A stretch of DNA of 64,000 nucleotides from Myxococcales bacterium (GCA_016794525.1 JAEUJY010000101.1:17038-81037); one strand, 5' to 3'; counted from the stretch's first letter, positions 12,202 to 21,993 are shown. Notes: generated by a model from the letters alone, not told the origin. Made by a program: numbers and translations.

Positions 12202-12702
12202 TCACGCCTCCGCGAGGAACGACAGGTAGCGCTCGGGCAGGTCGTCGAACTCCATCGCCGCCTGGCAGTCGGGGCAGGCGAAGGTCGGCAGGCTGGGCCG
12301 GGCGCCCGGCCCCTGCGACGGCACGTCGATCAGCTGCTCCTCCTCGCGCCCGCACGCGTCGCACACGTACGGCGCGTAGAACGAGCGGATCTTCGCCCGG
12401 CCGCGGAAGTTGTAGATCATGTTGAGCTGCGTGACGATCGCCGGCGAGCAGTGCGAGAACGACAGCTCGGTCACGTGCGGCAGGTCGCGCACGAAGTTGA
12501 CCCACTCGCGGACCCCGCAGCTGTTGATGCGGCGCACCTCGCCCAGCATGAACGCCACCGGGCCACGCAGCCGCCGCCGCAGGTCCGCGAAGTCGGCGTT
12601 CTCGTCGATCTCTCCGACGAACTCCACCGTCGTCATGCCCGGCCGCTCACGGATGCGCCAGGACAGCGGCGCGCCGTCGGTCACGGGATCGATCGCGGCC
12701 AT
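12202..12702 (-). CDS. STAS-like antagonist protein with C-terminal zinc ribbon
   Basis: 166 aa. Residues about 15-105 follow the anti-sigma-factor-antagonist (STAS) fold. The loop INSCGVREW places Ser61 where the phosphorylatable Ser of the D/N-S-x-G motif lies in SpoIIAA-like proteins. A zinc ribbon follows: Cys114-x2-Cys117 (CDAC) and Cys143-x2-Cys146 (CPDC). STAS proteins are dephosphorylated by SpoIIE/RsbU-type PP2C phosphatases, and exactly such an enzyme is encoded 4 kb upstream on the same strand (16634-18328). A partner-switching role is therefore inferred. The gene starts one base after the stop of the binding-protein gene. Confidence 0.75.
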   Translation of the reverse strand: MAAIDPVTDGAPLSWRIRERPGMTTVEFVGEIDENADFADLRRRLRGPVAFMLGEVRRINSCGVREWVNFVRDLPHVTELSFSHCSPAIVTQLNMIYNFRGRAKIRSFYAPYVCDACGREEEQLIDVPSQGPGARPSLPTFACPDCQAAMEFDDLPERYLSFLAEA

Positions 12703-12703
12703 G

Positions 12704-13630
12704 TCACTCCATCCTCTCCGGGGGCCGCTCGAAGTGCTGCCGCACGCCGGTCGTCGCCGTCTCGTCGATCGTCTCCGGCTCGATCAACACGTCCTTGGCC
12801 TCGAACCGCACCGGGTCGGGGCTGGCGAACACGCCGTGCTTGACCGCGCGCCCCATCGAGCCGTTCAGGCCCTGGAACGCGCCCTTCTGCGGTGACGACC
12901 AGCCGTTGATCGCGCCGCCGCCGCCGAACCCGACCACCGCCGCCGCGACCTTGTCGACGGTGCCCTGGGGCACCTTGCTGTTGATCTGGACGAAGCCGGG
13001 GTTGGGCACGCTGCCGGTGTCGAACAGCTTGGCCAGGCCCTTCTGGGTCCCGATCGGCGCGAACACCGCGGCCGCGCCCTTGTACGACGCGACCTCGGCC
13101 ACCGCCGCGGTGATGTCGGGCTTGCCGACCCGCCCGGCGAAGAACGCCGGGTCGACCTCGGAGTCGAGCATCGCGTTGTCGATGAAGGCGTTGTCGTCGC
13201 AACCGGTCTGGACGTAGGCCAGCTTCTTGCCCTTGAGGCCCTGCATGTCGCTGACGCCGTCGGCGAACAGCGCCCACTGCCGCGACGTGCCGCCGCCGAC
13301 CTCGGCGCTGGCCAGGAGCGACCAGCCCAGGTTCTTGGCGTAGCACTGACCGTCGACGATCGCGAAGTCGACGCCGGCGCTCTTGAGCTGCGAGAACTGC
13401 GCGAACGACTTGGCGTCGACCTTGGCCCCGGTCTGGGCCTCGATCGCCTTGGCCAGCGACTGCGCGTACTGCAGGCGGGCCTGGGCGGTGCCGAACTCGA
13501 CGGTGGGGGCGTAGATGCCGATCGTCAGCGCGGTCGGCGCGGCCGGCTGGCTCTCGCCGCGGCGCGCGTAGACCGCGGCGCCGGCGGCGACGATCGCGGC
13601 GATGGGGACGAGGGCGAAGAGCTTGTTCAT
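12704..13630 (-). CDS. PhnD-like periplasmic substrate-binding protein
   Basis: 308 aa. N-terminal signal or signal-anchor ([20 protein letters not shown]) followed by a type-II periplasmic binding fold of the phosphate/phosphite/phosphonate (PhnD) family: [12 protein letters not shown], the helix with [20 protein letters not shown], a [11 protein letters not shown] strand-loop, and [20 protein letters not shown]. Family members bind small oxyanions or other ligands and deliver them to an ABC permease or to a sensor. No permease or ATPase gene is adjacent. The gene sits between a TPR protein and STAS/kinase genes, so a sensing role is more likely than transport. The ligand is unknown. Confidence 0.8.
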   Translation of the reverse strand: MNKLFALVPIAAIVAAGAAVYARRGESQPAAPTALTIGIYAPTVEFGTAQARLQYAQSLAKAIEAQTGAKVDAKSFAQFSQLKSAGVDFAIVDGQCYAKNLGWSLLASAEVGGGTSRQWALFADGVSDMQGLKGKKLAYVQTGCDDNAFIDNAMLDSEVDPAFFAGRVGKPDITAAVAEVASYKGAAAVFAPIGTQKGLAKLFDTGSVPNPGFVQINSKVPQGTVDKVAAAVVGFGGGGAINGWSSPQKGAFQGLNGSMGRAVKHGVFASPDPVRFEAKDVLIEPETIDETATTGVRQHFERPPERME

Positions 13631-13660
13631 GGGAGCTCCGGAGCTGGGCCGGTGGTCAGG

Positions 13661-13722
13661 TTCTCGCGTTTCGGGTGGGGGCCCCACGTCTTGTGGGGGA
13701 GGGGCTTTGCGAAAGCCCCTCC
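13661..13722 (-). repeat. Dispersed 3' hairpin element, copy 1
   Basis: Begins 12 bases after the stop of the TPR gene, read on the minus strand. The hairpin has 10-base arms GAGGGGCTTT and AAAGCCCCTC with a 3-base loop (13700-13722). It is followed by a weaker CCCCAC / GTGGGG stem and a conserved TCTCGCGTTTCGGGTGGGGG stretch (shown on the plus strand). Near-identical copies lie at 16566-16626 and 63224-63283, always just after a stop codon. It may act as a terminator or mRNA 3'-end stabiliser; there is no T-tract. Confidence 0.8.
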
Positions 13723-13734
13723 TGGATCTCGTAC

Positions 13735-16308
13735 TCAGAAGCCGTAGAACCGCTTCTTGTTGTCGATCCACTTCTGCAGGTCCTTGGCGTTGACGCCGCG
13801 GGCCTTGGCCTTGGTCCAGGCCTCGTACGCGTCCTTGGGCCGGCCCATCTGCTCGTAGAGGATGCCCAGGTTGACCAGCGCCTCGGGCGGCGTGCCGTTG
13901 AGGTCCTCGAGGGTGCGCAGCTGGTCCTTGCCCAGCGACAGCACCGCGCGGTTCATCGTGACGCGGCGGCGGATGTCGTCGTCGGCGAACTTGGCGGCCG
14001 ACTGCAGCGCCTTGTCGGCCTGGCCGCTCTTGCCGCTCTTCCAGCTGTCGTACGCCACGTACTCCCACGACGACGCGATCAGCGACCGGACCTTGGTGGC
14101 GAACGCGCCGCTGGCGCCGCCCTGCAGCGCGGTGAACTCGTCGGCGGCCTTCTGCCGCGCCTGCGGCGAGTTCGACCGGTAGTTGGCGTAGGCGCCGAAG
14201 AACTGCGAGCCGACCTTGTTGTACGGCGGCCGCAGGTACGCGCCCTGGTTGCCCTTGACCGCGAGGTCCTTGAAGATGTTGGCGGCGGCGCCGTTGTCGC
14301 CCTTCTCGAGCAGCGCCAGCGCGTACGAGAACTGGAACGCCGCCGGCTCGGTACCCTTCAGCAGCGCCGGCTCGCGGGTCGCGCGCTCGAAGTCGGCCAC
14401 CGCCTCGGCGGCCTTGCCGGCCTTGATCGAGCGCCAGCCGCGCTTGAACAACCCGATCGCCAGGTTGCGCTTGGCCGCGGTCGCGACCTCCGGCACCTGC
14501 GCCGAGAACTGCACCGCGACGTTGAGCTTCTCGACCGCGTCGTCGAGGTCGGTCTCGAACAGGAGCGGCGCCCACTCGGTGTAGATCTCGGCCACGACCA
14601 GGTTGGCCTGGTTCTTCTTGGCTTCGGTCTCGGCCGACGCGTAGTGCTCGGCGGCCTTGGCCTTGTCGGGCTTCTTGCTGCACAGGAGGCTGCGCGCCAG
14701 CAGCCGCTCGTAGCCCATCGCGTAGCCGCGGCGGTTGCCCTCGAGCTTGGCCAGGTGGCGCTGGGCGCCGTCGCAGTCGCCGCGATCGATCGCCAGCACC
14801 GCCATGTTGAGCGAGGTCATCGGCGACTTCGGGTCGACCGCGGCGGCCTCGTCGAGGAAGTTCTGCGCGGCCTTGTCGTCCTTGGCCAGCGCGCCCCACG
14901 CCTGGGCGTTGATGGTCTCGACCAGCGCGCGCTGGATCTGGGCGTCCTTGGGCTGCAGCTGCGCGGCGGCCTCGAACCGCTGCCGCGCGACCGCGAGCTT
15001 GCCGAGGTTGTACTGGGCCTTGGCCGACACCAGCACGACGCCGACCTTGTCCTCGGTCGACGCGGTGGCGAACTCCTTGCCGCTGATCAGGCGATCGGCG
15101 GTGGCCAGCGCCTTGGCGTCCTGGCGCGCCGCGAGGTACGCGCCGCCCAGCTCGGTCGACAGCTCGTAGCTACCCGGCGACGCCGCGATGCCGGCCTCGA
15201 GCTTCTCGATGGCCAGCGTCAGGTTGGGGTTGGCGCCGGTGCCCGAGAACGGCAGGCGGCGGTAGGTCTTGCCGAGCTGGATCGACAGGTTGACCTGCTC
15301 GCGCTGCTGGCCGGCGCGCAGCAGCTTCTCGGCCTTGAGGTAGTTATCGAGCGCCGACGCCCAGTCCTTCTCCTGGAAGTACGCGTCGCCGGTGAGGATG
15401 AACCCGCGGGCCTCGTTCTTCTTCAGGCGGAGGAACTCGGTGGCCGCGCTGCGGGCGCGCACCGGCTGCTTCTTGGCCAGGTACGCGACGCCGAGGTTGA
15501 ACCACACCGACCCGTTGGCGTCGACCTTGCGAGGATCGGCGACGACGCGCTCGCACACCGCGATCGCGCGGTCGAACTGGCCCTGGCCGGTGTAGCCGGC
15601 GCACAGGCCGTTGTCGGCGTTGACCACCGCGTTGGCGCGCTTGCCGAACTTGCGCTGCACCGTCTCGAGCTGGCTGACCGCCTTGTCGTAGTCGCCGGCC
15701 GCGTCCTTGCTCTTGCCGTCGCGCAGCGCCGCGCGGGCGCGGCCGAGGTACGCGAAGCCCAGGCGGATGCGCGGCAGCGCGTCGTTGCCCTCGAGCTCCG
15801 ACGGCCGCGCCGCCAGGTACGCCTCGTAGGCGGTGATGGTCCGGACCGGATCGCGGTTCGAGTAGAACTCGCCGATCAGGTTCTGGTTGAGGAACGACTT
15901 CGGCTTGCGCGCGACGACCTTCTCGGCGATCGCCACCGCGTCGGGCTTCTGCCCGAGCTGCCACAGGATCAGCGCCTCTTGCTCGAGGATCTCCGGCGCC
16001 TCGGGGTGCTGCGCCTTGGCGACCTTGCGGATGAACGCCAGGCCACCGTCGAAGTCCTTGAGGATGATGTAGATGGCGGCGCGCTTGCCGTAGGCCTCGG
16101 CCGCCACCTGCGCGGGGTACTTGCGGATGGCGTTGTCGTAGGCGTTCGCGGCGCGCTTGAAGTCGCCTTCCTCGAAGTACTTGTCGCCCTCGCGCAGGTC
16201 GTCCTCGGCCTGCGCGTGCGCGGCGGGGATCCACCGCGGGATCGCGGCGGCGCTGCCCAGGGCAGCGGTGATCAGCACAGCTCGGATGCAGGTTCCGTAG
16301 GTACGCAC
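13735..16308 (-). CDS. Exported tetratricopeptide-repeat protein, 857 aa
   Basis: Signal peptide (MRTYGTCIRAVLITAALGSA ... AHAQA), then an almost continuous solenoid of TPR-like helix pairs from about residue 35 to 850. Examples are DLREGDKYFEEGDFKRAANA, WFNLGVAYLAKKQPVRARSA and ALVNLGILYEQMGRPKDAYE near the C-terminus. TPR solenoids bind partner proteins, so it is probably a periplasmic scaffold. Few cysteines and no catalytic motif. A good promoter (16370-16399) drives it. The hairpin element follows its stop, then the PhnD-like protein gene starts 104 bases downstream. Compared with the neighbours it uses many lysines, as is normal for TPR proteins. Confidence 0.85.
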   Translation of the reverse strand: MRTYGTCIRAVLITAALGSAAAIPRWIPAAHAQAEDDLREGDKYFEEGDFKRAANAYDNAIRKYPAQVAAEAYGKRAAIYIILKDFDGGLAFIRKVAKAQHPEAPEILEQEALILWQLGQKPDAVAIAEKVVARKPKSFLNQNLIGEFYSNRDPVRTITAYEAYLAARPSELEGNDALPRIRLGFAYLGRARAALRDGKSKDAAGDYDKAVSQLETVQRKFGKRANAVVNADNGLCAGYTGQGQFDRAIAVCERVVADPRKVDANGSVWFNLGVAYLAKKQPVRARSAATEFLRLKKNEARGFILTGDAYFQEKDWASALDNYLKAEKLLRAGQQREQVNLSIQLGKTYRRLPFSGTGANPNLTLAIEKLEAGIAASPGSYELSTELGGAYLAARQDAKALATADRLISGKEFATASTEDKVGVVLVSAKAQYNLGKLAVARQRFEAAAQLQPKDAQIQRALVETINAQAWGALAKDDKAAQNFLDEAAAVDPKSPMTSLNMAVLAIDRGDCDGAQRHLAKLEGNRRGYAMGYERLLARSLLCSKKPDKAKAAEHYASAETEAKKNQANLVVAEIYTEWAPLLFETDLDDAVEKLNVAVQFSAQVPEVATAAKRNLAIGLFKRGWRSIKAGKAAEAVADFERATREPALLKGTEPAAFQFSYALALLEKGDNGAAANIFKDLAVKGNQGAYLRPPYNKVGSQFFGAYANYRSNSPQARQKAADEFTALQGGASGAFATKVRSLIASSWEYVAYDSWKSGKSGQADKALQSAAKFADDDIRRRVTMNRAVLSLGKDQLRTLEDLNGTPPEALVNLGILYEQMGRPKDAYEAWTKAKARGVNAKDLQKWIDNKKRFYGF

Positions 16309-16369
16309 GCGGCCTCCGATGATCGCTAGGTCCGACGCTCCGCACGAGCTCGGGCCCCCACTAGTAAAA

Positions 16370-16399
16370 ATTGTATCAGCAACCAGGTATCGGCGTCAG
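16370..16399 (-). promoter_or_regulatory. Probable sigma70-type promoter of the TPR gene
   Basis: Minus strand: -35 box CTGACG (16394-16399), 18-base spacer, -10 box TACAAT (16370-16375), in the most AT-rich patch of the region. The expected transcription start is near 16363, leaving about 55 bases of leader before the start at 16308. Confidence 0.55.
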
Positions 16400-16534
16400 G
16401 CGATCACACGCCTGTCGCGTCCCCGTCACGGCGCCGACCTCGTCCCACATCTCCACCCGTCGCCCTCTCAGCACACCTCGTAGGCCCGCCTCACCCCTCG
16501 GTGCCCGGGCCACCTCCCTCCATCAAACTCGCTG

Positions 16535-16626
16535 GGTCGATCAGAATACCGATCCGCGATGTGGGCTCTCGCGTTTCGGGTGGGGGCCCCACGTCTTGTG
16601 GGGGAGGGTCTTTGCGAAAGACCCTC
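16535..16626 (-). repeat. Dispersed 3' hairpin element, copy 2 (long form)
   Basis: Lies 7 bases after the stop of the SpoIIE phosphatase gene. The hairpin arms are GAGGGTCTTT and AAAGACCCTC, with loop GCG (16604-16626). Relative to copy 1 a G has become T in one arm and the facing C has become A in the other, so pairing is kept. Copies 2 and 3 also share an extra flank beginning GGGTCGATCAGAA (16535), which copy 1 lacks. Confidence 0.8.
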
Positions 16627-16633
16627 AAAGGTC

Positions 16634-18328
16634 TCAGAAGATCTTGCCGATGACGAGCGTGATGTCGTCCTTGCGCATCGTCTCGCCGAAGAAGTTGGCG
16701 GCGTCGGTCACCACCGCGTCGCGGATCTCGCCCGGGTCGAGTGCGGCAGCCCGCCGCACCGAGGCGCGGAACCGCTTCTCGCCGTACTCCTCGCCGGTCG
16801 CGCTCTCGCACTCGACGATGCCGTCGGTGTACCAGACCAGGATGTCGCCGGGGAGGAGCTCGGTGGTCTTGGTCTCGTACTTCGACTCCTTGAGGTCGCC
16901 GAGGCGGTTGCCGCGGATCATCAGCGAGCCGAACTCGCCCTGGCCACCCTCGCTGGTCCGGTACAGGTACGGGAAGTTGTGGCCGGCGTTGGCGTAGGTG
17001 ATCGTCCGCTTCTTGATGTCGACCGTCGACGCGAAGCAGGTCATCACGAACTTGCGCTTGGCGCTCTGGTAGATCGCCGAGTTCATGATCTCGAGCAGGA
17101 GCGACGGATCGACGTTGTCGCCGTGCACCGAGCGCGCGACGTCGCACGCGGCCTTGGCGGCGGCGGTGATCATCGCCGACGGCACGCCGTGGCCGGTGAC
17201 GTCGCCGATCACGACGAGGATCTTGTCGCCCACCATCTCGTGCCAGGTCCACCAGTCGCCGCCGCACTGCGACGCCGGCTGGAAGTAGCCGGCGAACCGG
17301 AACACGCCCTTGTCGACCGGATCGTGGGTCGGGACCAGCGTCTCCTGGATCGTCTTGGCGACCTCGAGCTCCTTCTCCATCGTCGCCTTCTCGGCGGTCT
17401 GCTGGAGCAAGATCGTCAGCTGGTCGGCCATGAAGTTGAAGTTCTCGCCGAGCATGCCGATCTCGTCGGTCGAGCGGACCTCGACGCGGGCCGCGAGGTC
17501 GCCGCGCGCGATCTGATCGGCCTTCCACGCGAGCAGCTTGATCGGCTTCGAGATCTGCAGCCCCTGGAAGATCGCGAGCAGCGTCCCGATCAACACGAAC
17601 AAGAGACCGACCACGCCGGTGCGGACGGCCGCGGTGCGCGACGCCTTCTCCTTCTGGTGCGCGCTGACCGCGGCGAACTCGTCGATCGGGGTCAGGTCGT
17701 AGCCGAACACGAGGTAGCCCTGGCGCGCCTCGCCGGGATCGGTGGCGACCGCGGCGGCCGCGGTCGGCTCGGCGCCGACGAACACCGGGAAGCCGAACAC
17801 CTCGAGCTTGCCGTCCTCGCCGGTGAGATCGATCTGCACCAACGGGTCGGCCTGGTTGGCGCTGGCGCGGGTCTTCCACTCGCCGAGGATCTTCTCCCAC
17901 GAGCCGTGCTTGACCGGCACGTGCATCGTCGCCGGGTAGCCGCCGGCGTCGCACAGGGTCGCGTTGCCGCGCGTGACCTTGCAGTACGCGATCAGGTTCT
18001 GATCGCGGCCGAGCACGTAGACGATCTTCAGGCCCTCGTCCTGCCGCACGGTCTTCTCGACCAGCTGCTGGATCTCGGTGTCCTGGTTGTCGATCAGGAA
18101 CTTCTCGAGCGCCTTCGCGAACACCTGGGTCGTCGTGGCGCCCTTGGTCTTCAGCGACTGCCGGAAGGTGTCGATCTTCTCCCGCGACGCCTGGTCGTAC
18201 GCGCTGCGGATGTTGCAGGCGTTCAGCGCACCGAACCCGACCACCGTCAGCAGGATGAGAAAGGTCGTGGTCAAGATCATCTTGACCGAGATGCTCAGGC
18301 CGGCCCGCTTTGCCATTGGTCGTCGCAT
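16634..18328 (-). CDS. Membrane SpoIIE/RsbU-type PP2C phosphatase with HAMP
   Basis: 564 aa. Order: membrane helix (about 15-38), extracytoplasmic sensor region of some 200 residues, second helix (about 240-260), HAMP linker (ISKPIKLLAWKADQIARGDL), short coiled coil, then the SpoIIE phosphatase (about 330-564). Metal-binding motifs are CGGDWW, VVIGDVTGHGVPSAM, WYTDGIVE and KDDITLVIG. Such enzymes dephosphorylate STAS-domain antagonists or other Ser/Thr-phosphoproteins in response to a signal. A STAS protein is encoded downstream on the same strand (12202-12702), the likely target. The ATG at 18316 is an alternative start. Followed by the hairpin element. Confidence 0.92.
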   Translation of the reverse strand: MRRPMAKRAGLSISVKMILTTTFLILLTVVGFGALNACNIRSAYDQASREKIDTFRQSLKTKGATTTQVFAKALEKFLIDNQDTEIQQLVEKTVRQDEGLKIVYVLGRDQNLIAYCKVTRGNATLCDAGGYPATMHVPVKHGSWEKILGEWKTRASANQADPLVQIDLTGEDGKLEVFGFPVFVGAEPTAAAAVATDPGEARQGYLVFGYDLTPIDEFAAVSAHQKEKASRTAAVRTGVVGLLFVLIGTLLAIFQGLQISKPIKLLAWKADQIARGDLAARVEVRSTDEIGMLGENFNFMADQLTILLQQTAEKATMEKELEVAKTIQETLVPTHDPVDKGVFRFAGYFQPASQCGGDWWTWHEMVGDKILVVIGDVTGHGVPSAMITAAAKAACDVARSVHGDNVDPSLLLEIMNSAIYQSAKRKFVMTCFASTVDIKKRTITYANAGHNFPYLYRTSEGGQGEFGSLMIRGNRLGDLKESKYETKTTELLPGDILVWYTDGIVECESATGEEYGEKRFRASVRRAAALDPGEIRDAVVTDAANFFGETMRKDDITLVIGKIF

Positions 18329-18427
18329 GTTATGCCCGGCGCTCGGCGAGGGTCAAACCGACGCGGCCGCGCCTGCGTGGCCGCGCGCCGGTTCCATTCC
18401 GGCTGCAAGATTCCAGTGCGCGCGTGA

Positions 18428-21400
18428 CTACAGCGGCCCGCCGCTCGCCTGCCGCCCTGGCGACGCCGGCGCGGCGGCAAGCGAGCGGTGCAGCACGAAC
18501 CCGGCGGCGGGGTCGCGATCACGAGCGCGCGTGAGGGACTGATCCATGCCGCCCTCGACGCCGAAGCGCGTCGTCGCCAGCACCTCGCCGGTGGCGCTGC
18601 GGACCGTGACCTCGTCGCCACCGTTGTTGAGCTGCAGCGCGCCGAGCGCGACCGCGACCACGCCGGGCAGCGCCGGCGCGCCGCCACCGAACACCACCAG
18701 CGCGCCGCCGGGCGGCAGCGTCGTGCCCGCCGCGAACCGGCCGCGCACGCCGGTGGCGTCGGCGATCGTCGCGCCACCCAGCGCCAGCGGCGCCGCCCCG
18801 ACGTTGATCAGCTCGACGAACTCGTCGTCGACCACGCTGGCGACGCCGTCGCCGTTGGCGTCGAACCCGGCCGGCGGATCGGCCAGCACCTCGTTGATCA
18901 TCAGGCGCGGGGCCGGCGCGCCGCCGGCGAACGGCCCGCCGTCGCTCTTGCGGCCGGGCGACGCCGGCGCCATGGCGACGGTGCGGTGACCGACCAGCGC
19001 GCTGCCGCCGTCGCCGTCGAGCTGGCGCACCAGCGACTGGTCGCGGCCGGCCTCGGGGCCGACGTGGACCTGGGCCAGCACCCGACCGTCGGCCCCGCGC
19101 ACGATCACGTCGTCGCCGTCGTTGTTGAGCCCGAGCCCGCTGGTGCCCACGGTCACCACGCCGGGGATCGTCCGGGCCGCGCCGCCGAACACCACCAGCG
19201 CCTGGCCCGGCGCCAGCGCCGTGCCGGCCGCGAAGGTCGCGCGCACCGCCACCGCGTCGGCCAGCGTCGCGCCGCCGAGGTCGAGCGCGGCCGCGCCGGC
19301 GTTGACCAGCTCGATCATCTCGTCGCCCTGTGGCGAGAACACCTGATCGCCGTTGGTGTCGTAGTCGGCCGGCGGGTCGGCGAGGATCTCGTTGATCACC
19401 AGGCCCGCGGCCGGCGGCGGCGGCGGGGCCGCACCATCGCCGAAGACGCGGACGCGATCGACGAACCATCCCTCGCCGCGGTTGGCGTTGGCGTCGACGG
19501 TGTCGACCTCGAAGCGCAGCCGCACCTTGCGGCCAGCGAGCGGCGCCAGATCGAGCAGCCGCGTCGCGAACGCCCCGCCGGTCGAGCCCGTGACCTTGTC
19601 GAGGGCGACCACGCGCGTCGGATCGCTGGCGTCGATCACCGACACCCGCAGCCGATCGCGGTCGGGCGCGGTCTCGACGTCGACCCACTCGTCGAACGCG
19701 AGCTTGGGCGCGGCCAGCGCGGCGAGATCGATCACCGGCGACTCCAGCGCGCCGCGGTTGGGCGCGCCGGTGTCGTAGGTGCCGGTGGCCTCGTCGCCGT
19801 ACCCGTACGCGGCCGCCCCCTCGGCGGCGTGGCGGTGGGTGACGTGCCACAGGCCGTCCTTGCGCCACCCGCCCAGACCGTCCTCGGCGCCGGCGCCCCA
19901 CGCCACCGTCGGCGCCGGCAGCGCGATGAACGCGATGTTGGACAGCGGCGAGGTCTTGCCGCGCACGTCGATCACGCGCAGCGCGACGTGGATCAGCCCT
20001 GCCGGCGGGACGGTCGCGACCTGCGTCTCGTGGTGGCCGGCGGCGCCCGGGGTCGGCGCCGGCAAGAGCGCGCCGGTCGCGAACGTGGCCTCGGTGAGGA
20101 GCCGCGTCGACCAGCGCAGCTCGTAGCGCGCCGCGCCGCCGGGCGCGGTCCACCCCAGGTCGACCACGGTCGGCGAGCGCGCGACGCCGCTCAGGTCCAC
20201 GACCTGGCTGGGTGGCACGGGGTCGCGCTCGACGACGAACCCCAGGCCGTGGCGCTCGGCCGCCGCGCGCAGCAGCGCGTAGTGCGGCGTGCCGTTGCCG
20301 AGGTCGCCGTCGTCGTCGTCGCGCAGGAACACCTCGCGCACCGCCTCGGGGATGCGCGGCGCGTTGGTGCGCAGCGACGGCAGGATCAGCGCCCGCGCCG
20401 CGGCGTCGCCGCTGGCCTCGCCCAGCGCGGCGACCAGCCCCGCGCGCACCTGCCACGCGAACCCGGCCCACGCCTGGCCCAGCGCGTGGGGCTCGTCGGA
20501 TCCGCCGGCGGGGTACCGGTAGGTGTTGTCGCAGGAGCGCAGCGTTCGCCCGCCCTCGAACAGATCACCGCCCACCGTCGGGGCGCGGTAGATCAGGCAC
20601 GCCAGCGTGTCGCCCCAGCCCTCGGACAGGCCGCTGTTGGTGATGCCGCCGAACGCGTGGTCGACGAAGTGGCCGTACTCGTGCGCGACGATCGTGGCCT
20701 CGGCGCTGTTGCGACAACCGCCGCCGGCACGGAAGAAGTTGATGCTGCGCGACGCGGGCGAGAAGTACGCGTTGCACGTGTCGGCGAGGTTGACGTTGGT
20801 GGTGAGCGGCGCGCCCAGCGCCGCCGCCGGGACGCCGTTGTCGATCAGGAACTGCCACGCGCGGGTGGCCTCGCGGAACGCGGTGGTCTGGGCCAGCTCG
20901 GCCTCGACCGTGGCCCGCCCCAGCGCGAAGTCGACCTGCGGCGCCGCTGGCTGGGTGGCCATCAGCGTCGGCCCGCTCAGGTTACGCACCACCGCCGCCG
21001 GACCGCTCAGCGCCGCGAGCAGGGACGCGCCGGCCGCGGCGTCGAGCTGGTAACGCCCGGCCGCGTCGGTGAGCGCGGTCGTGCCGTTGCTGGCCACCGA
21101 CGCCGACGGCAGCGGCTGCGCGACCGCGCGACCGCGCCCCAGCGGCGCCCCGCCCTCCCAGGTCCACGCGGTCACCACGCCGCGGCTGGCGTCGATGCGG
21201 TCGTCGACCACCTCGACGCGTCCCGCGCGCGGCCCGCTGGCGATCACCAGCGCGCGCCGATCGTCACGGTCGGCGGTGATCTCCCAGGCCAGCTGCAGCT
21301 CGCCGTCGATCGGCCAGATCGCCAGCTCGCCGGCGAGCGCCGTGGACGCCGGCAGCCGCAGGTGATCGCGGGCCTCGCCGTCGGCCAGCTCGCGGCTCAC

Positions 21401-21823
21401 GGTCGGCGCGGTGGCCACCGCCGCGCCCTGGTACAGGTGGTACGCCGACGCCAGCAGCCGCGCCTCGGCGTCGGTGGCGTCGGCCACGAGGTACGCGTAC
21501 GCGCCGCGCACCGAGATCCCGTCGATCGCCTGCTGCGCGAACACCGAGGTCAACGTGCGGGGACCCGCGGTCGGCAGCGTCACCGTCGTCGTGGTGAAGT
21601 CGCGCGCCGTGAGGTCGCCGAACGCCTCGCGCAGCGGCGACGATCCGATCAGCACCTGATCCAGATCGGCGCGATCCCGCGCGAGCCCGGCCACCCGCTC
21701 GTCGTGGCGATCGCCGCCGGCGACCTCGCGATCGTAGCCCGGCCCGCCGCCCCCGCCGCCCTCGCCCGGCTCGGTGCACCCGAGCAACGCCACACAACCC
21801 ACCAGCACGCTTCGCAGACGCAT
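18428..21823 (-). CDS. Large lipoprotein zinc metalloprotease with lamin-tail domains
   Basis: 1131 aa. Signal peptide with lipobox (ALLGC, Cys16) and a Gly-rich spacer. An N-terminal propeptide-like region (about 50-300) precedes a gluzincin catalytic domain with the zinc motif HEYGHFVDH (around residue 381) and the downstream GLSEGWGD glutamate motif, as in M36/fungalysin-like peptidases. Then comes a fibronectin-III-like segment (about 535-640), a jelly-roll/MAM-like domain (about 655-795), and two lamin-tail domains (about 808-930 and 974-1100), both with NEILADPPA/NEVLADPPA and a Pro-Gly-rich core. The lamin tails are about 60% alike and probably arose by duplication. Likely a surface-attached protease. 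A cluster of CCGGAC repeats lies just upstream. Confidence 0.85.
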   Translation of the reverse strand: MRLRSVLVGCVALLGCTEPGEGGGGGGPGYDREVAGGDRHDERVAGLARDRADLDQVLIGSSPLREAFGDLTARDFTTTTVTLPTAGPRTLTSVFAQQAIDGISVRGAYAYLVADATDAEARLLASAYHLYQGAAVATAPTVSRELADGEARDHLRLPASTALAGELAIWPIDGELQLAWEITADRDDRRALVIASGPRAGRVEVVDDRIDASRGVVTAWTWEGGAPLGRGRAVAQPLPSASVASNGTTALTDAAGRYQLDAAAGASLLAALSGPAAVVRNLSGPTLMATQPAAPQVDFALGRATVEAELAQTTAFREATRAWQFLIDNGVPAAALGAPLTTNVNLADTCNAYFSPASRSINFFRAGGGCRNSAEATIVAHEYGHFVDHAFGGITNSGLSEGWGDTLACLIYRAPTVGGDLFEGGRTLRSCDNTYRYPAGGSDEPHALGQAWAGFAWQVRAGLVAALGEASGDAAARALILPSLRTNAPRIPEAVREVFLRDDDDGDLGNGTPHYALLRAAAERHGLGFVVERDPVPPSQVVDLSGVARSPTVVDLGWTAPGGAARYELRWSTRLLTEATFATGALLPAPTPGAAGHHETQVATVPPAGLIHVALRVIDVRGKTSPLSNIAFIALPAPTVAWGAGAEDGLGGWRKDGLWHVTHRHAAEGAAAYGYGDEATGTYDTGAPNRGALESPVIDLAALAAPKLAFDEWVDVETAPDRDRLRVSVIDASDPTRVVALDKVTGSTGGAFATRLLDLAPLAGRKVRLRFEVDTVDANANRGEGWFVDRVRVFGDGAAPPPPPAAGLVINEILADPPADYDTNGDQVFSPQGDEMIELVNAGAAALDLGGATLADAVAVRATFAAGTALAPGQALVVFGGAARTIPGVVTVGTSGLGLNNDGDDVIVRGADGRVLAQVHVGPEAGRDQSLVRQLDGDGGSALVGHRTVAMAPASPGRKSDGGPFAGGAPAPRLMINEVLADPPAGFDANGDGVASVVDDEFVELINVGAAPLALGGATIADATGVRGRFAAGTTLPPGGALVVFGGGAPALPGVVAVALGALQLNNGGDEVTVRSATGEVLATTRFGVEGGMDQSLTRARDRDPAAGFVLHRSLAAAPASPGRQASGGPL

Positions 21824-21929
21824 GGAACGCTCCCTCCGCGCGCGGCCATCGCGCGCATGGCCCGGCGCTCAGCAAGGCCCAGGCCATGTCCCCGCGCGTG
21901 CCGTCTCGCCCAGTTACGCGTGCGGCGGT

Positions 21930-21993
21930 GTCCGGGAATGTCCGGATCCCGGACAAAACCGGACAAATCCGGCCATCCCCGGACAGCCGGACA
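21930..21993. promoter_or_regulatory. Cluster of TCCGG/CCGGA repeats upstream of metalloprotease
   Basis: Within 64 bases there are seven CCGG-centred motifs, mostly (T)CCGG or CCGGAC(A). They include the inverted repeat GTCCGGG (21930-21936) with CCCGGAC (21948-21954) and a nested GTCCGG-ATC-CCGGAC. Three CCGGACA units follow in the same direction. The cluster lies 107 bases upstream of the metalloprotease start and just beyond the 3' end of the broken gene. It looks like a multi-site operator, though a structured RNA end is possible. Confidence 0.5.

Larger units (their letters stand above)
16309..16633. other. 325-base intergenic region: promoter plus 3' element
   Basis: No gene found. 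The right side holds the 3' hairpin element of the phosphatase gene (16535-16626). The left side holds the TPR-gene promoter (16370-16399) and a short inverted repeat GGCG-TCAGGCGATCACACGCC around 16391-16412. The middle (about 16413-16534) shows nothing distinctive. The presence of both a transcript end and a strong promoter argues that the phosphatase and the TPR gene are separately transcribed. Confidence 0.6.

Noticed and set aside
12704..13630. Component of a phosphonate ABC importer
   Set aside because: No permease or ATPase gene adjacent; the neighbours are signalling genes.
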